The notes under the pieces are model-generated. The model worked only from the letters and a program-made list of their open reading frames with translations, was not told the DNA's origin and ran no database searches. The position numbers and the translations under genes were made by a program. Of a stretch of 32,088 nt of DNA, positions 8,086 through 16,389 are shown piece after piece. How positions within the stretch are numbered: the stretch's first letter is position 1; every line of letters begins with the position of its first letter. Origin of the DNA: Mesorhizobium hawassense (GTDB taxonomy: Bacteria; Pseudomonadota; Alphaproteobacteria; Rhizobiales; Rhizobiaceae); the NCBI RefSeq assembly GCF_003289945.1, contig NZ_QMBP01000035.1, positions 1 through 32,088 of the forward strand, written 5' to 3'.

Positions 8086-9705
8086 TCAATGTTCGACGCG
8101 CAGGCGGAAGCGCTGGATCTTGCCTGTCTGGGTTTTCGGCAGGGCCGCGATGAATTTCACTGAGCGCGGATATTTGTAAGGTGCGATCCTCGCTTTGACG
8201 TGATCCTGGAGACGCTTGACGGTCATGGCGTCCGCCGCCGCGCCCGGCACCAGCACGACATGCGCTTCGACGATCTGGCCGCGTTCGGCGTCCTCCGTGC
8301 CGATGACGGCGCATTCCGCGACATCGGGATGCGACAGCAGTGCTGCTTCCACTTCCGGCCCTGCGATGTTGTAGCCGGCGCTGACGATCATGTCGTCGGA
8401 GCGTGCGGCGAAATGGAAGAAACCGTCCTCGTCCTGCATGAAGGTGTCGCCGGTCAGGTTCCAGCCGCCACGGACATAGTCCTTCTGGCGGTCATCGGCC
8501 AAATAGCGGCAGCCCGTCGGTCCGCGCACCGCCAGCCTGCCTGTCGCGCCGCGCGGCAATTCGCGCATCTCATCGTCGACGATGCGCGCCTCGTAGCCGC
8601 CCACCGGCTTGCCGGTCGAAGCCGGCTTCCTGTCGTCGAAGCGGTTGGAGATGAAGATGTGCAGCATCTCGGTGGCGCCGATGCCGTCCAGGATCGGCTT
8701 GCCGGTCTTTCGCGTCCATTCCTCGAAGACGGGGGCGGGCAAGGTCTCGCCAGCCGAAACGGCAACGCGCAGCGACGAAAGGTCCGCGCCTTCGTCCATC
8801 GCCTTCAGCATCGCCCTGTAGGCCGTCGGCGCCGTGAAGGAGATGGTCGCCCTGTAGGTCTCGATGATGGCGATCATGTTGGGCGGCGTCGCCTGTTCCA
8901 AGAGCGTCGCGGCAGCGCCGAAGCGCAGTGGAAAGATGGCGAGCCCGCCGAGGCCGAAGGTGAAGGCCAGCGGCGGCGAACCGACGAAAATGTCGTCGGG
9001 CGTCACCTGGAGGATCTCGCGGGCATAGGCGTCGGCGATGATCATCAGGTCGCGATGGAAATGCATGGTCGCCTTCGGCACGCCGGTCGTGCCCGACGTG
9101 AAACCGAGCAGCGCGACATCGTCGCAACCGGTTTCGACCGCTTTGAAGATGACGGGTTTGTCGAGCGCCGCGCGATCGAGTTCCGCATCATGGTTGGCAG
9201 TGCCGTCGAAGCCGATGACCTGTTTGAGATAGGCGCTGTCCTTGGCGCAGGCGGTCATCTCGTCCATCAGCCTGGTGTCGCACAGCGCGATACCGATTTC
9301 CGCCTTGTCGACGATCTTGGCGAGTTCCCCGGCGCGCAGCATCGGCATGGTGTTGACGACGACTGCTCCGACCTTGGTGGCGGCCAGCCAGCAGGCGACC
9401 ATGGCGGGGTTGTTCGCCGAACGGATCAGCACCCGGTTGCCCGGTTTCACGCCATAGTTTTCGACCAGCGCATGGGCCAGTCTGTTCGTCCAGTCCGACA
9501 ATTCCTTGTAGGTGCGACGGCGGCCGTTGCCGATCAGCGCGGTGCGGTCGCCGAAACCTTTTTCGACCAGCCTGTCGGTGAGTTCGACGCCGGCGTTGAG
9601 ACGCTCGGGATAGTCGAAGCCGTCGAGAAGGAAGTCCGACCATTCTTCCGGCGGCGGCAGGTTATCGCGCGTGAACGTATCGGTATGCGCTGAAGGTCCA
9701 AGCAT
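8086..9705 (-). CDS. Aryl-CoA ligase, probably 2-aminobenzoate-CoA ligase
   Basis: Member of the acyl/aryl-CoA synthetase (ANL) superfamily; it should activate an aromatic acid with ATP and CoA. The 539-residue protein has the phosphate-binding loop FTSGTTGVPKA at 202-212, the GATEM motif near 343, the GGWNLTGD hinge region near 413, and the C-terminal catalytic Lys529 in PKTQTGKIQR. The overall layout (short N-terminal LPPPEEWSDFLLD segment, benzoate-CoA-ligase-like core) fits the 2-aminobenzoate-CoA ligase group. The substrate is inferred mainly from neighbours: kynureninase makes anthranilate, eight bases away tail-to-tail. Start ATG 9705 is chosen because GGGAGG lies upstream; an 18-codon extension is possible. 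Benzoate or another aryl acid cannot be excluded. A 2-aminobenzoyl-CoA monooxygenase/reductase, the expected next enzyme, is not in the window. Confidence 0.82.
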   Translation of the reverse strand: MLGPSAHTDTFTRDNLPPPEEWSDFLLDGFDYPERLNAGVELTDRLVEKGFGDRTALIGNGRRRTYKELSDWTNRLAHALVENYGVKPGNRVLIRSANNPAMVACWLAATKVGAVVVNTMPMLRAGELAKIVDKAEIGIALCDTRLMDEMTACAKDSAYLKQVIGFDGTANHDAELDRAALDKPVIFKAVETGCDDVALLGFTSGTTGVPKATMHFHRDLMIIADAYAREILQVTPDDIFVGSPPLAFTFGLGGLAIFPLRFGAAATLLEQATPPNMIAIIETYRATISFTAPTAYRAMLKAMDEGADLSSLRVAVSAGETLPAPVFEEWTRKTGKPILDGIGATEMLHIFISNRFDDRKPASTGKPVGGYEARIVDDEMRELPRGATGRLAVRGPTGCRYLADDRQKDYVRGGWNLTGDTFMQDEDGFFHFAARSDDMIVSAGYNIAGPEVEAALLSHPDVAECAVIGTEDAERGQIVEAHVVLVPGAAADAMTVKRLQDHVKARIAPYKYPRSVKFIAALPKTQTGKIQRFRLRVEH

Positions 9706-9954
9706 GCTGCCGCCATCCTCCCTGCTTGCCCAAGGCGGTTTGCCGCCACCCGGCCGCACCTTCGCGGCGCCACCTGAGTGCGAGCGGGTGCAGGCTTGGG
9801 CCGTTCAGCAGACCTCCCATTGTCGGCTGTTCATCAGGCAGGATCGCATCGCTCTAAATTTGTTTCAAGCCTAAAATGTTTTCGCCCCGAGCATTGACGA
9901 GGTCCTTGCAGCCGGCCATTGCTGGATGAAGCCTGTGCGTCCTGGGAGGGACTG
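9706..9954. promoter_or_regulatory. Divergent control region of the CoA ligase and formamidase genes
   Basis: The two genes start back to back across about 250 bases. An AT-rich patch at 9856-9883 stands out in GC-rich surroundings and contains CTTGAAA on the minus strand, a fair -35, and TAAAAT on the plus strand, a fair -10, but neither has a well-placed partner. A shared control site is likely but not resolved. Confidence 0.35.
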
Positions 9955-10785
9955 TTGGTCGAACATCGCATCGCGGATTGGGACAATGCCTACGCCAATG
10001 GCGCGAACATCGCCGGCGGCGACCGTTGGCCGGCGGCCTGGGACGGCCCGGCTCGCGTATTTCGCGAAAAGCTGTTGGCGCAGGGAAGGGCGCGGCTCGA
10101 CATCGTCTATGGCGAGGCGCCCTGCAACCGGTTCGATCTCTTTCTCCCGTCTGCCGCGCCAAAGGGGCTCGTGGTGTTCATCCACGGCGGCTACTGGATG
10201 GAGTCACACAAGAATTCCTGGTCCCATCTGGCCGGGGGTGCCGTCGGCCGTGGCTTTGCCGTCGCCATGCCCACTTACACGCTGTGCCCGCAGACCAGGA
10301 TCGGTGGCATCGTCGCTGAAGTGGCGGCCGCGATCGACAAGGCTGCAGCCATGGTCGATGGCCCGCTGATGCTGACCGGGCACTCGGCCGGCGGACATCT
10401 CGCCAGCCGCATGGTGACCGCTACCTCGCCGCTGGCACCCGATGTGGCGCGGCGCATACGCCAGGTCGTTTCGATTTCTGGCCTGCACGACCTGCGTCCG
10501 CTGATGTCCACCGCGCTGAACGAGACCCTGAGCATCGACGAACGGGAAGCATCGAGAGAGAGCCCGGCATTGCTGCGGCCCGTCGAGGGAGCCCGCATTA
10601 CCTGCTGGGTCGGCGGCGGCGAGCGTTCGGAATTCCTGCGCCAGAGCGCGTTGCTCGCCAACATCTGGACCGGGCTCGGCGCGACTACCGATTCAGTGGT
10701 CGAGCCGGACCGGCACCATTTCGACGTTGTGGATGGCCTCGCTGACCCGGATCATCCTCTGACCCGCAGGTTGGTCGACGAATAA
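9955..10785 (+). CDS. Alpha/beta hydrolase, probable kynurenine formamidase (arylformamidase)
   Basis: Probably hydrolyses N-formylkynurenine to kynurenine and formate. The 276-residue protein has the HGGYW motif at 77-81, the oxyanion-hole signature of the eukaryotic-type (AFMID/BNA7) formamidases, the nucleophile elbow GHSAG at 142-146 with Ser144, and a late His in DRHHFD. It is not the metal-dependent KynB type. Neighbours support the call: kynureninase and an anthranilate-type CoA ligase are adjacent. The open frame begins at a TTG at 9919, but GGAGG at 9945-9949 points to the TTG at 9955, which also puts the conserved IADWDNAYANGA stretch near the N-terminus. The esterase fold is secure; the exact substrate is inferred from motif and context. 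Confidence 0.8.
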   Translation: MVEHRIADWDNAYANGANIAGGDRWPAAWDGPARVFREKLLAQGRARLDIVYGEAPCNRFDLFLPSAAPKGLVVFIHGGYWMESHKNSWSHLAGGAVGRGFAVAMPTYTLCPQTRIGGIVAEVAAAIDKAAAMVDGPLMLTGHSAGGHLASRMVTATSPLAPDVARRIRQVVSISGLHDLRPLMSTALNETLSIDEREASRESPALLRPVEGARITCWVGGGERSEFLRQSALLANIWTGLGATTDSVVEPDRHHFDVVDGLADPDHPLTRRLVDE

Positions 10786-10839
10786 GGGTTGCTGCTCCGC
10801 CGACGTATAGGCGATCGACTTCGTCGACGTCCAATTAGA

Positions 10840-12045
10840 CTAGCGCAGCATCAGCACGCTGCATTCGGCGCCGGCTTCCGCCGCCGGTGAGAAGGGCTGG
10901 CGCACGATCAGCCCATTGGCGTCGGCGAGCATTCTAAGCATCGAGGAGTCCTGGATGCAGAAGGGGGTCGCGACCAAAGTGCCGGCGTCTTCGCGCACCA
11001 CGGCGCGCACATAGTCTTGCCTTAGATCGTTGGCCTGCATCGCGCTTCCCAGCCGAGCCGTCCGCACGTCCTGCTTGAGATCGCGGCCGCCGAGCCGGGC
11101 AAGCAGCGGCTTCAGGAAAAGCTGCGAGCAGACGATGCTCGCCACTGGGTTGCCGGGCAGGCCGATGCAGCGGACGTTGCCAAGCCGGCCAAACATCAGC
11201 GGTTTGCCAGGGCGCATGGCGATCTTCCAGAAGTCGAGCGTCATGCCTTCGCCGGTGAGTACGTCATGGATCAAGTCGTGATCGCCAACGGAGGCGCCGC
11301 CGAGCGTGACGATGACGTCGGCGCCTGCGTCGACGGCTTTGCGGACCAGCGCGGCGATCGCCTCCTTGCGGTCGGCGGCGATGCCGAGATCGAGCGCGCG
11401 CGCGCCCACGGATTGCGCGGCGGCGGCAACACCATAGGCGTTGGATGAGATGATCTGGTCGGGGCCAAGCTGGCTGCCCGGCGGCAGCAATTCGTCGCCG
11501 GTGGCGATGATCGCGACCAGTGGCTGCCGCACGACGCTCAAGGCAGGGTGGTTGGCCGAGGCCGCCAGTGAAAGCGCTGCCGCATCGAGCACGCGACCCT
11601 TTTCGAGCAGCACGTCGCCCTGGCCGAAGTCGAGCCCGCGGCGGCGGATATTGCGTCCCTGTGCGGTTGGCTCCGTCACCTCTATCTTGCGGTTGCCCAG
11701 GTCGCGGACGTTTTCCTGGATAACGACAGTATCGGCGCCTTCGGGCACCGGCGCCCCGGTAAAGATGCGTACAGCCTGGCCTTTCCCGACGGATCCGGAG
11801 AAGCCGCGCCCGGCCGGGGCCGTGCCTATAACCTCGAGCTGCGCCGACACTGACGCAACATCGGCGGAACGCGCAGCATAGCCGTCCATCGCCGAGGCGT
11901 TGAAGGGCGGCTGCGTGCGCAGTGCCGCGACCGGCTCCGCCAGGACCCGACCGGCAGCTTCGGCTAATGGAATGGTTTCACCGGCCAAAGGTGCTGCGCC
12001 GTCGAGCAGGCGCTCGAGCGCTTCGGCGACCGGAACCAAGGCCAT
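10840..12045 (-). CDS. moeA: Molybdopterin molybdenumtransferase MoeA
   Basis: Inserts molybdate into adenylated molybdopterin in the last step of molybdenum cofactor synthesis. The 401-residue protein shows the MoeA layout: N-terminal SAMDGYA motif near residue 51, a central IFTGAPVPEGAD segment, then the MoCF-binding domain with ATGDELLPPG, TLGGASVGDHD and GLPGNPVAS, and a C-terminal beta-barrel domain. Length matches the family (about 400). Its ATG overlaps the moaC stop by one base (TGATG), implying translational coupling. It is the last gene of the ppiD-trpDC-moaC-moeA operon. In the usual rhizobial order lexA follows directly; here the kynurenine genes lie between. Confidence 0.96.
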   Translation of the reverse strand: MALVPVAEALERLLDGAAPLAGETIPLAEAAGRVLAEPVAALRTQPPFNASAMDGYAARSADVASVSAQLEVIGTAPAGRGFSGSVGKGQAVRIFTGAPVPEGADTVVIQENVRDLGNRKIEVTEPTAQGRNIRRRGLDFGQGDVLLEKGRVLDAAALSLAASANHPALSVVRQPLVAIIATGDELLPPGSQLGPDQIISSNAYGVAAAAQSVGARALDLGIAADRKEAIAALVRKAVDAGADVIVTLGGASVGDHDLIHDVLTGEGMTLDFWKIAMRPGKPLMFGRLGNVRCIGLPGNPVASIVCSQLFLKPLLARLGGRDLKQDVRTARLGSAMQANDLRQDYVRAVVREDAGTLVATPFCIQDSSMLRMLADANGLIVRQPFSPAAEAGAECSVLMLR

Positions 12046-12524
12046 CAGGAATCCACCTTGTAGTCGCCGGATTTACCGCCGGTCTTCTCGACCAGCCGGA
12101 TGCCGGAAATCACCATGCCGCGATCCGCCGCCTTGGCCATGTCGTAGATGGTGAGGCAGGCGACCGAGGCGGCGGTCAGCGCTTCCATTTCCACGCCGGT
12201 CTTGCCGGTGACACGTGCGAGCGCCGTGACCCTGAGACCGGGCAGCGTGCGGTCCGGCTCGATCTCGACGGCGACCTTGGTCAGAAGCAGCGGATGGCAA
12301 AGCGGGATGAGTTCATGCGTCTTCTTCGCCGCCATGATGCCGGCGATGCGGGCGGTGCCCAGCACGTCGCCTTTCTTGGCGTCGCCGGCGAGGATCATCT
12401 CCAGCGTTGCGGGCTGCATCGAGACGAAACCTTCGGCGATCGCGGTACGGATCGTCTCGGCCTTGTCGCCGACATCGACCATGTTGGCTTCGCCCTTGGC
12501 GTCAAGATGGGTGAGGGCAGGCAT
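12045..12524 (-). CDS. moaC: Cyclic pyranopterin monophosphate synthase MoaC
   Basis: Works with MoaA to convert GTP to cyclic pyranopterin monophosphate, the first step of molybdenum cofactor synthesis. The 159-residue protein carries the MoaC signatures MVDVGDK, LIPLCHPLLLTKV and the MEALTAASVACLTIYDM segment with conserved active-site residues, and its length matches E. coli MoaC (161). The open frame extends far upstream inside trpC; the ATG at 12524 is chosen by family alignment (MPALTHLDAKGEANMVDV) and because it lies two bases after the trpC stop. The stop shares a base with the moeA start. MoaA is not in the window. Confidence 0.96.
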   Translation of the reverse strand: MPALTHLDAKGEANMVDVGDKAETIRTAIAEGFVSMQPATLEMILAGDAKKGDVLGTARIAGIMAAKKTHELIPLCHPLLLTKVAVEIEPDRTLPGLRVTALARVTGKTGVEMEALTAASVACLTIYDMAKAADRGMVISGIRLVEKTGGKSGDYKVDS

Positions 12525-12526
12525 GC

Positions 12527-13339
12527 TCAGATAGCCTCGGCCGGCGCCTTGCCCGTCAGCAGAAGCTCGGTCGCCGCGGCCACGTCGGCCTGCCGCATCA
12601 GGCTCTCGCCGACGAGGAAGGTGCCGATCTTGCTCTTCTCCAGCCGGCGGCAATCCTCATGCGTGAAGATGCCGCTTTCGCTGACCAGCAGCCGGTCCGC
12701 CGGCACCATGGCCGCCAGGCGCTCCGAAACACCGAGGCTGGTCTCGAAGGTTCTCAGATCGCGGTTGTTGATGCCGATCAGCTGCGACGACAATCTTAGC
12801 GCGCGCTCCGTTTCGGCCTCGTCATGCACCTCGACCAGAGCGTCCATGCCGAGTTCGAACGCGGTAGCTTCCAATTCCCTGGCCAGCGCGTCGTCGACGC
12901 TTGCCATGATGATCAGGATCGCATCGGCGCCCCAGGCGCGCGCTTCGTAGACCTGGTAGGTGTCGAACAGGAAATCCTTGCGCAGAGCCGGCAGGCGCAC
13001 GGCTGCGCGCGCGGCCGTCAGGAATTCCGGCGCGCCCTGGAAGGATGGCGCGTCGGTCAACACCGAAAGGCAGGCGGCGCCGCCCTTCTGATAGGCCCGG
13101 GCGAGGGCCGGCGGATCGAAATCGGCGCGGATCAGGCCCTTGGATGGACTGGCCTTCTTGATCTCGGCGATCAGCGCGAAATTGCCGGACCTGCGCTTTG
13201 CCTCCAGCGCCGCGAGAAAGCCGCGCGGCGCGTCCGCATCCTTCGCACGCGCCTTGATTTCGGCCAGAGGCACGCGCGCCTTTGCCGCCGCTATTTCTTC
13301 GCGCTTGTAGGCTTCAATCTTGCGCAGGATGTCCGACAA
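12527..13339 (-). CDS. trpC: Indole-3-glycerol phosphate synthase
   Basis: Closes the ring of carboxyphenylaminodeoxyribulose phosphate to indole-3-glycerol phosphate in tryptophan synthesis. The 270-residue TIM barrel shows the family active-site stations: AEIKKASPSKG (Glu59, Lys61), LRKDF, VEVHDE, INNRDL and VSESGI. It is a single-function protein, not fused to TrpF as in enterics. The start is a TTG at 13339 (MSDILRKIEAYK), four bases after the trpD stop; no ATG fits. The ribosome site is weak (GGATAA overlaps the trpD stop), so translation probably depends on coupling to trpD. The trpE/trpG and trpFBA genes are not in this window, the usual split arrangement in rhizobia. Confidence 0.96.
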   Translation of the reverse strand: MSDILRKIEAYKREEIAAAKARVPLAEIKARAKDADAPRGFLAALEAKRRSGNFALIAEIKKASPSKGLIRADFDPPALARAYQKGGAACLSVLTDAPSFQGAPEFLTAARAAVRLPALRKDFLFDTYQVYEARAWGADAILIIMASVDDALARELEATAFELGMDALVEVHDEAETERALRLSSQLIGINNRDLRTFETSLGVSERLAAMVPADRLLVSESGIFTHEDCRRLEKSKIGTFLVGESLMRQADVAAATELLLTGKAPAEAI

Positions 13340-13343
13340 GGCG

Positions 13344-14354
13344 TTATCCGTTCGAAATCTCGACCAGCTTGTCCAGCACAGCAAGCGCGCGGCCGCTGTC
13401 GATCGCCTGCGCCGCCGCCGCGATACCGTCGGCAAGGGTCGTTACCTTGCCGGCCACGACCAGTCCTGCGCCGGCATTCATCAGCACCGTATCGCGGTAA
13501 GCGCCGGCGGCGCCACCCAGCATGTCGCGCAGTTCCTTGGCGTTGTAGGCCGCGTCGCCGCCGCGAAGCTCTTCCTTGGTGTGCCGCTTCAAGCCAACGG
13601 CTTCCGGCGTCAAGGTGAAGCTGCGGATCTCGCCGCCGGCAAGCTCCGCCACCTGGGTCTCGCCGGTGGTGGTGATCTCGTCATAGCCGTCGCCATGGAC
13701 GACCCAGGCGTGATCGGCGCCAAGCGCCTTCAGCGTCTCGGCCACCGGCATGATCCACTCCGGCAGGAAGACTCCGACCATCTGGCGGCTGACGCCGGCG
13801 GGGTTCGACAGCGGCCCGAGCAGGTTGAAGATGGTGCGCGTGCCGAGCTCGACGCGGGTCGGCCCGACATGCTTCATCGCCGGATGATGCGCCGGCGCGA
13901 ACATGAAACCGACGCCGGCCTCATGGATGCAGCGGCCGATCATTTCCGGCGAGATGTCGATCTTGACGCCTAGTGCTGTCAGCACGTCGGCCGAGCCGGT
14001 CAGCGAGGACAGGCCGCGATTGCCATGCTTGGCGACCGGCACGCCGGCGGCGGCGATGACGAAGGCCGAAGCCGTCGAGATGTTGACCGAGTGCGAATTG
14101 TCGCCGCCGGTGCCGACGATGTCGACGGCGCCGTGCGGCGCCTCGACGCGCAGCATCTTGGCGCGCATCGTGGCGACCGCGCCGGATATCTCGCCCACCG
14201 TCTCGCCGCGCACGCGCAGCGCCATCAGGAAGCCGCCGATCTGACCGGGCGTCGCATCGCCCGACATGATGATGTCGAAGGCCTCGCGGGCTTCCTCGAA
14301 AGACAGCGCGGTGCCGCTCGCGACCTTGGCGATATGTGTCTTCAGCGCGCTCAT
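13344..14354 (-). CDS. trpD: Anthranilate phosphoribosyltransferase
   Basis: Transfers phosphoribose from PRPP to anthranilate, the second committed step of tryptophan synthesis. The 336-residue protein shows the glycine-rich PRPP loop VGTGGDNSHSVNIST (about 79-93), KHGNRGLSSLTGSADVL, the APAHHPAMKHVGPTR segment binding anthranilate, and RTIFNLLGPLSNPA. Length is usual. The ATG overlaps the ppiD stop as ATGA. It competes for anthranilate with the CoA ligase encoded 4 kb away, which makes the local gene mix metabolically opposed. Identity is very secure. Confidence 0.97.
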   Translation of the reverse strand: MSALKTHIAKVASGTALSFEEAREAFDIIMSGDATPGQIGGFLMALRVRGETVGEISGAVATMRAKMLRVEAPHGAVDIVGTGGDNSHSVNISTASAFVIAAAGVPVAKHGNRGLSSLTGSADVLTALGVKIDISPEMIGRCIHEAGVGFMFAPAHHPAMKHVGPTRVELGTRTIFNLLGPLSNPAGVSRQMVGVFLPEWIMPVAETLKALGADHAWVVHGDGYDEITTTGETQVAELAGGEIRSFTLTPEAVGLKRHTKEELRGGDAAYNAKELRDMLGGAAGAYRDTVLMNAGAGLVVAGKVTTLADGIAAAAQAIDSGRALAVLDKLVEISNG

Positions 14355-16246
14355 CGTGTCTGTGCTTGCGAAACGGCGTTCGGATCGATGCGAACGTTGT
14401 ATTGCGACTGCAACTGGGCCACCAACTGGTCGAGCAGGTCGTCGGACATGCCGGCGCCGAAGGATTTCTGCGCCTCGTCCGGCACCGCGCTGCCATCGGC
14501 GCCCGCCGGCTCGAAGACTTCGGCGACCTTAAACAGGATCTGGCCGTCGCCGGTGGGCGATGGGATCAAGCCGGTGCCGCCTTCGCCGACGCCGAACATG
14601 GCCGCAGCACCTTCCTTGCCGAAATCGGCATCGTCGGCTTCGCGCTTCAGGCCGCGCTTGGTCTGCTTCTCGAGCTTGAGCTCGCCGGCGACGACGTCAA
14701 GCGTAGTGCCGGCCTTGAGGCGCTTCTCCAACTCCTGCGCTTTCGTGTCGAGCCGCTTGTCGGTTTCGGCCTCGGTCCAGTCGGCCGCCACCTTCTTGCG
14801 GACTTCATCCAGCGTGCGGTCGCGCGCCGGCGTGATCGACTGCACCTCATAGAATACAAAACCATTGTCCGTGGTGGTCAGGCCTTCATTTTCGGTATTG
14901 GGCTCGGCCGCGAACACCGACTTGATGAGATCCGCCGATTCCGGCAGGTCGTTGACGATCGTGCCGTCCGGACGCAGGCCGGTGCGGTCGATGGCATCGA
15001 TGGTGACGACCTTGAGTTTCAGCTTGTCGGCTGCCTGGGCGAGCGAGGCGCCTGAGGCGCGGGTGTCCTCATAGCTGTCATGTACGTCGAGCAGGATGCG
15101 GCTTGCTTCGCCAAGCGCAAGATCCTTGCGGATCTGGTCGGACACTTCCGCGAGCGGCTTCACGACCTGCGGCTTGATCTCGGTGACGCGCAGGAGCACG
15201 GGGCCGAAGGCGCCTTGGACGACTTGGCTCACCTCGTTGGCATTGAGCGAGAACGCCGCATCGGCGACGGCCTTGTCGGCGATCTTGTCCCTGGCCAGCG
15301 TGCCGAGCAGCGTGTCGGCCTGCGTCTTGCCTTCGGCGATGACGAGCTTGTCGAACGTGGCGCCTGCCTTCAGCGAATCGTAGGCCGCCTTGGCCGCATC
15401 CGGCGTCTTGAACACAAGCTGCTCGATGGTGCGGGTCTCGGGCGTCGTGTAGCGCGCGACATTCTTCTTGTAGTCGTCGCCGACCTGTTGGTCGGTCACC
15501 GCGGACGGATCCATGATGTCCTGCGGCTCCAGCCGGACATAGGAGAACTTGCGGTATTCCGGCGCCGCGTAGTTCTTCTTGTTGGCGTCGAAATATGTGT
15601 TGAGGGCGCTGTCGGACGGCGCTTCGATCGGCTGCACCAGCGTCTTGGGCAGCACCAGATAGTCGATCGTGCGATCCTCGCCGCGATAGAGCGAGACCGC
15701 CTTGAGGAAGGTCTGCGGTACCTTGAGGCCGTCGGAGATCGCCTCGACGATCTGCTGGCGCACAGCCACCTGCGAGCGGTTCTTGAGATAGTCCTCCGGC
15801 CGCATGCCGAGCTGATGCAGGAGATAGTCGAAGGTCCGGCGATCGAACTGGCCGCTCGGGCCCTTGAAGGCCGGATCCTCGCGCGTCAGTTCGGCCAGCC
15901 GATCCTTGGAGAGGCCGAGGCCTAGCTTGCGCGCCTGTTCGTCGAGCACGGCGCCCGACACGAGCTGCGACAGCACCTGATTCTCGACACCGAGCAGCTT
16001 GGCCTGTTCCTGGGTGACGCGCTGGCCGTATTGCTGCGACAGCATGCTGACCTGGCGATCGTAGGCGAGGCGGTACTCGTTGATCGAGACCTCCGTGCCG
16101 CCGGCGGTGATCACCGGGTGGTGGCCGCCCAGCATGCCACCCACCATGCGGGTGGTGGCGCCCCAGGCGAGGAAACTCACCACCAGCAAGGACAGCAACG
16201 CCTTCGCGACCCAGGTACCCGCCGCGCTTCTCAATATACCAAGCAT
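14351..16246 (-). CDS. ppiD: PpiD-type peptidyl-prolyl isomerase / SurA-N domain chaperone
   Basis: Membrane-anchored periplasmic folding factor acting on proteins leaving the Sec translocon. The 631-residue protein has a short cytoplasmic start (MLGILRSAAGTWVAK), one membrane span (about residues 14-34), a SurA-N-like helical chaperone domain (about 45-190), and a parvulin-like domain around 270-375 (from RTIEQLVFKTPD to VLLRVTEIKPQ). The C-terminal third is helical and charged. Whether the parvulin domain is catalytic cannot be told; PpiD parvulin domains are often inactive. It is first in the operon with trpDC and moaC-moeA, an old rhizobial arrangement with no obvious functional logic. 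It is divergent from tpiA; the 143 bases between them should hold both promoters. Confidence 0.92.
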   Translation of the reverse strand: MLGILRSAAGTWVAKALLSLLVVSFLAWGATTRMVGGMLGGHHPVITAGGTEVSINEYRLAYDRQVSMLSQQYGQRVTQEQAKLLGVENQVLSQLVSGAVLDEQARKLGLGLSKDRLAELTREDPAFKGPSGQFDRRTFDYLLHQLGMRPEDYLKNRSQVAVRQQIVEAISDGLKVPQTFLKAVSLYRGEDRTIDYLVLPKTLVQPIEAPSDSALNTYFDANKKNYAAPEYRKFSYVRLEPQDIMDPSAVTDQQVGDDYKKNVARYTTPETRTIEQLVFKTPDAAKAAYDSLKAGATFDKLVIAEGKTQADTLLGTLARDKIADKAVADAAFSLNANEVSQVVQGAFGPVLLRVTEIKPQVVKPLAEVSDQIRKDLALGEASRILLDVHDSYEDTRASGASLAQAADKLKLKVVTIDAIDRTGLRPDGTIVNDLPESADLIKSVFAAEPNTENEGLTTTDNGFVFYEVQSITPARDRTLDEVRKKVAADWTEAETDKRLDTKAQELEKRLKAGTTLDVVAGELKLEKQTKRGLKREADDADFGKEGAAAMFGVGEGGTGLIPSPTGDGQILFKVAEVFEPAGADGSAVPDEAQKSFGAGMSDDLLDQLVAQLQSQYNVRIDPNAVSQAQTR

Positions 16247-16389
16247 GCATACTTCCGATTTATGCGCATTTTCGCGTGCGCCGAGTCTGAAACAAGCGCA
16301 ATAGCGCCCTTCCGGTCCACTGTCGATTGCTTTGTGACCTGATTTTGGTAGTGAGGGCGCTGCTTAATGTCGCTCGGAGAATGCGTCCC

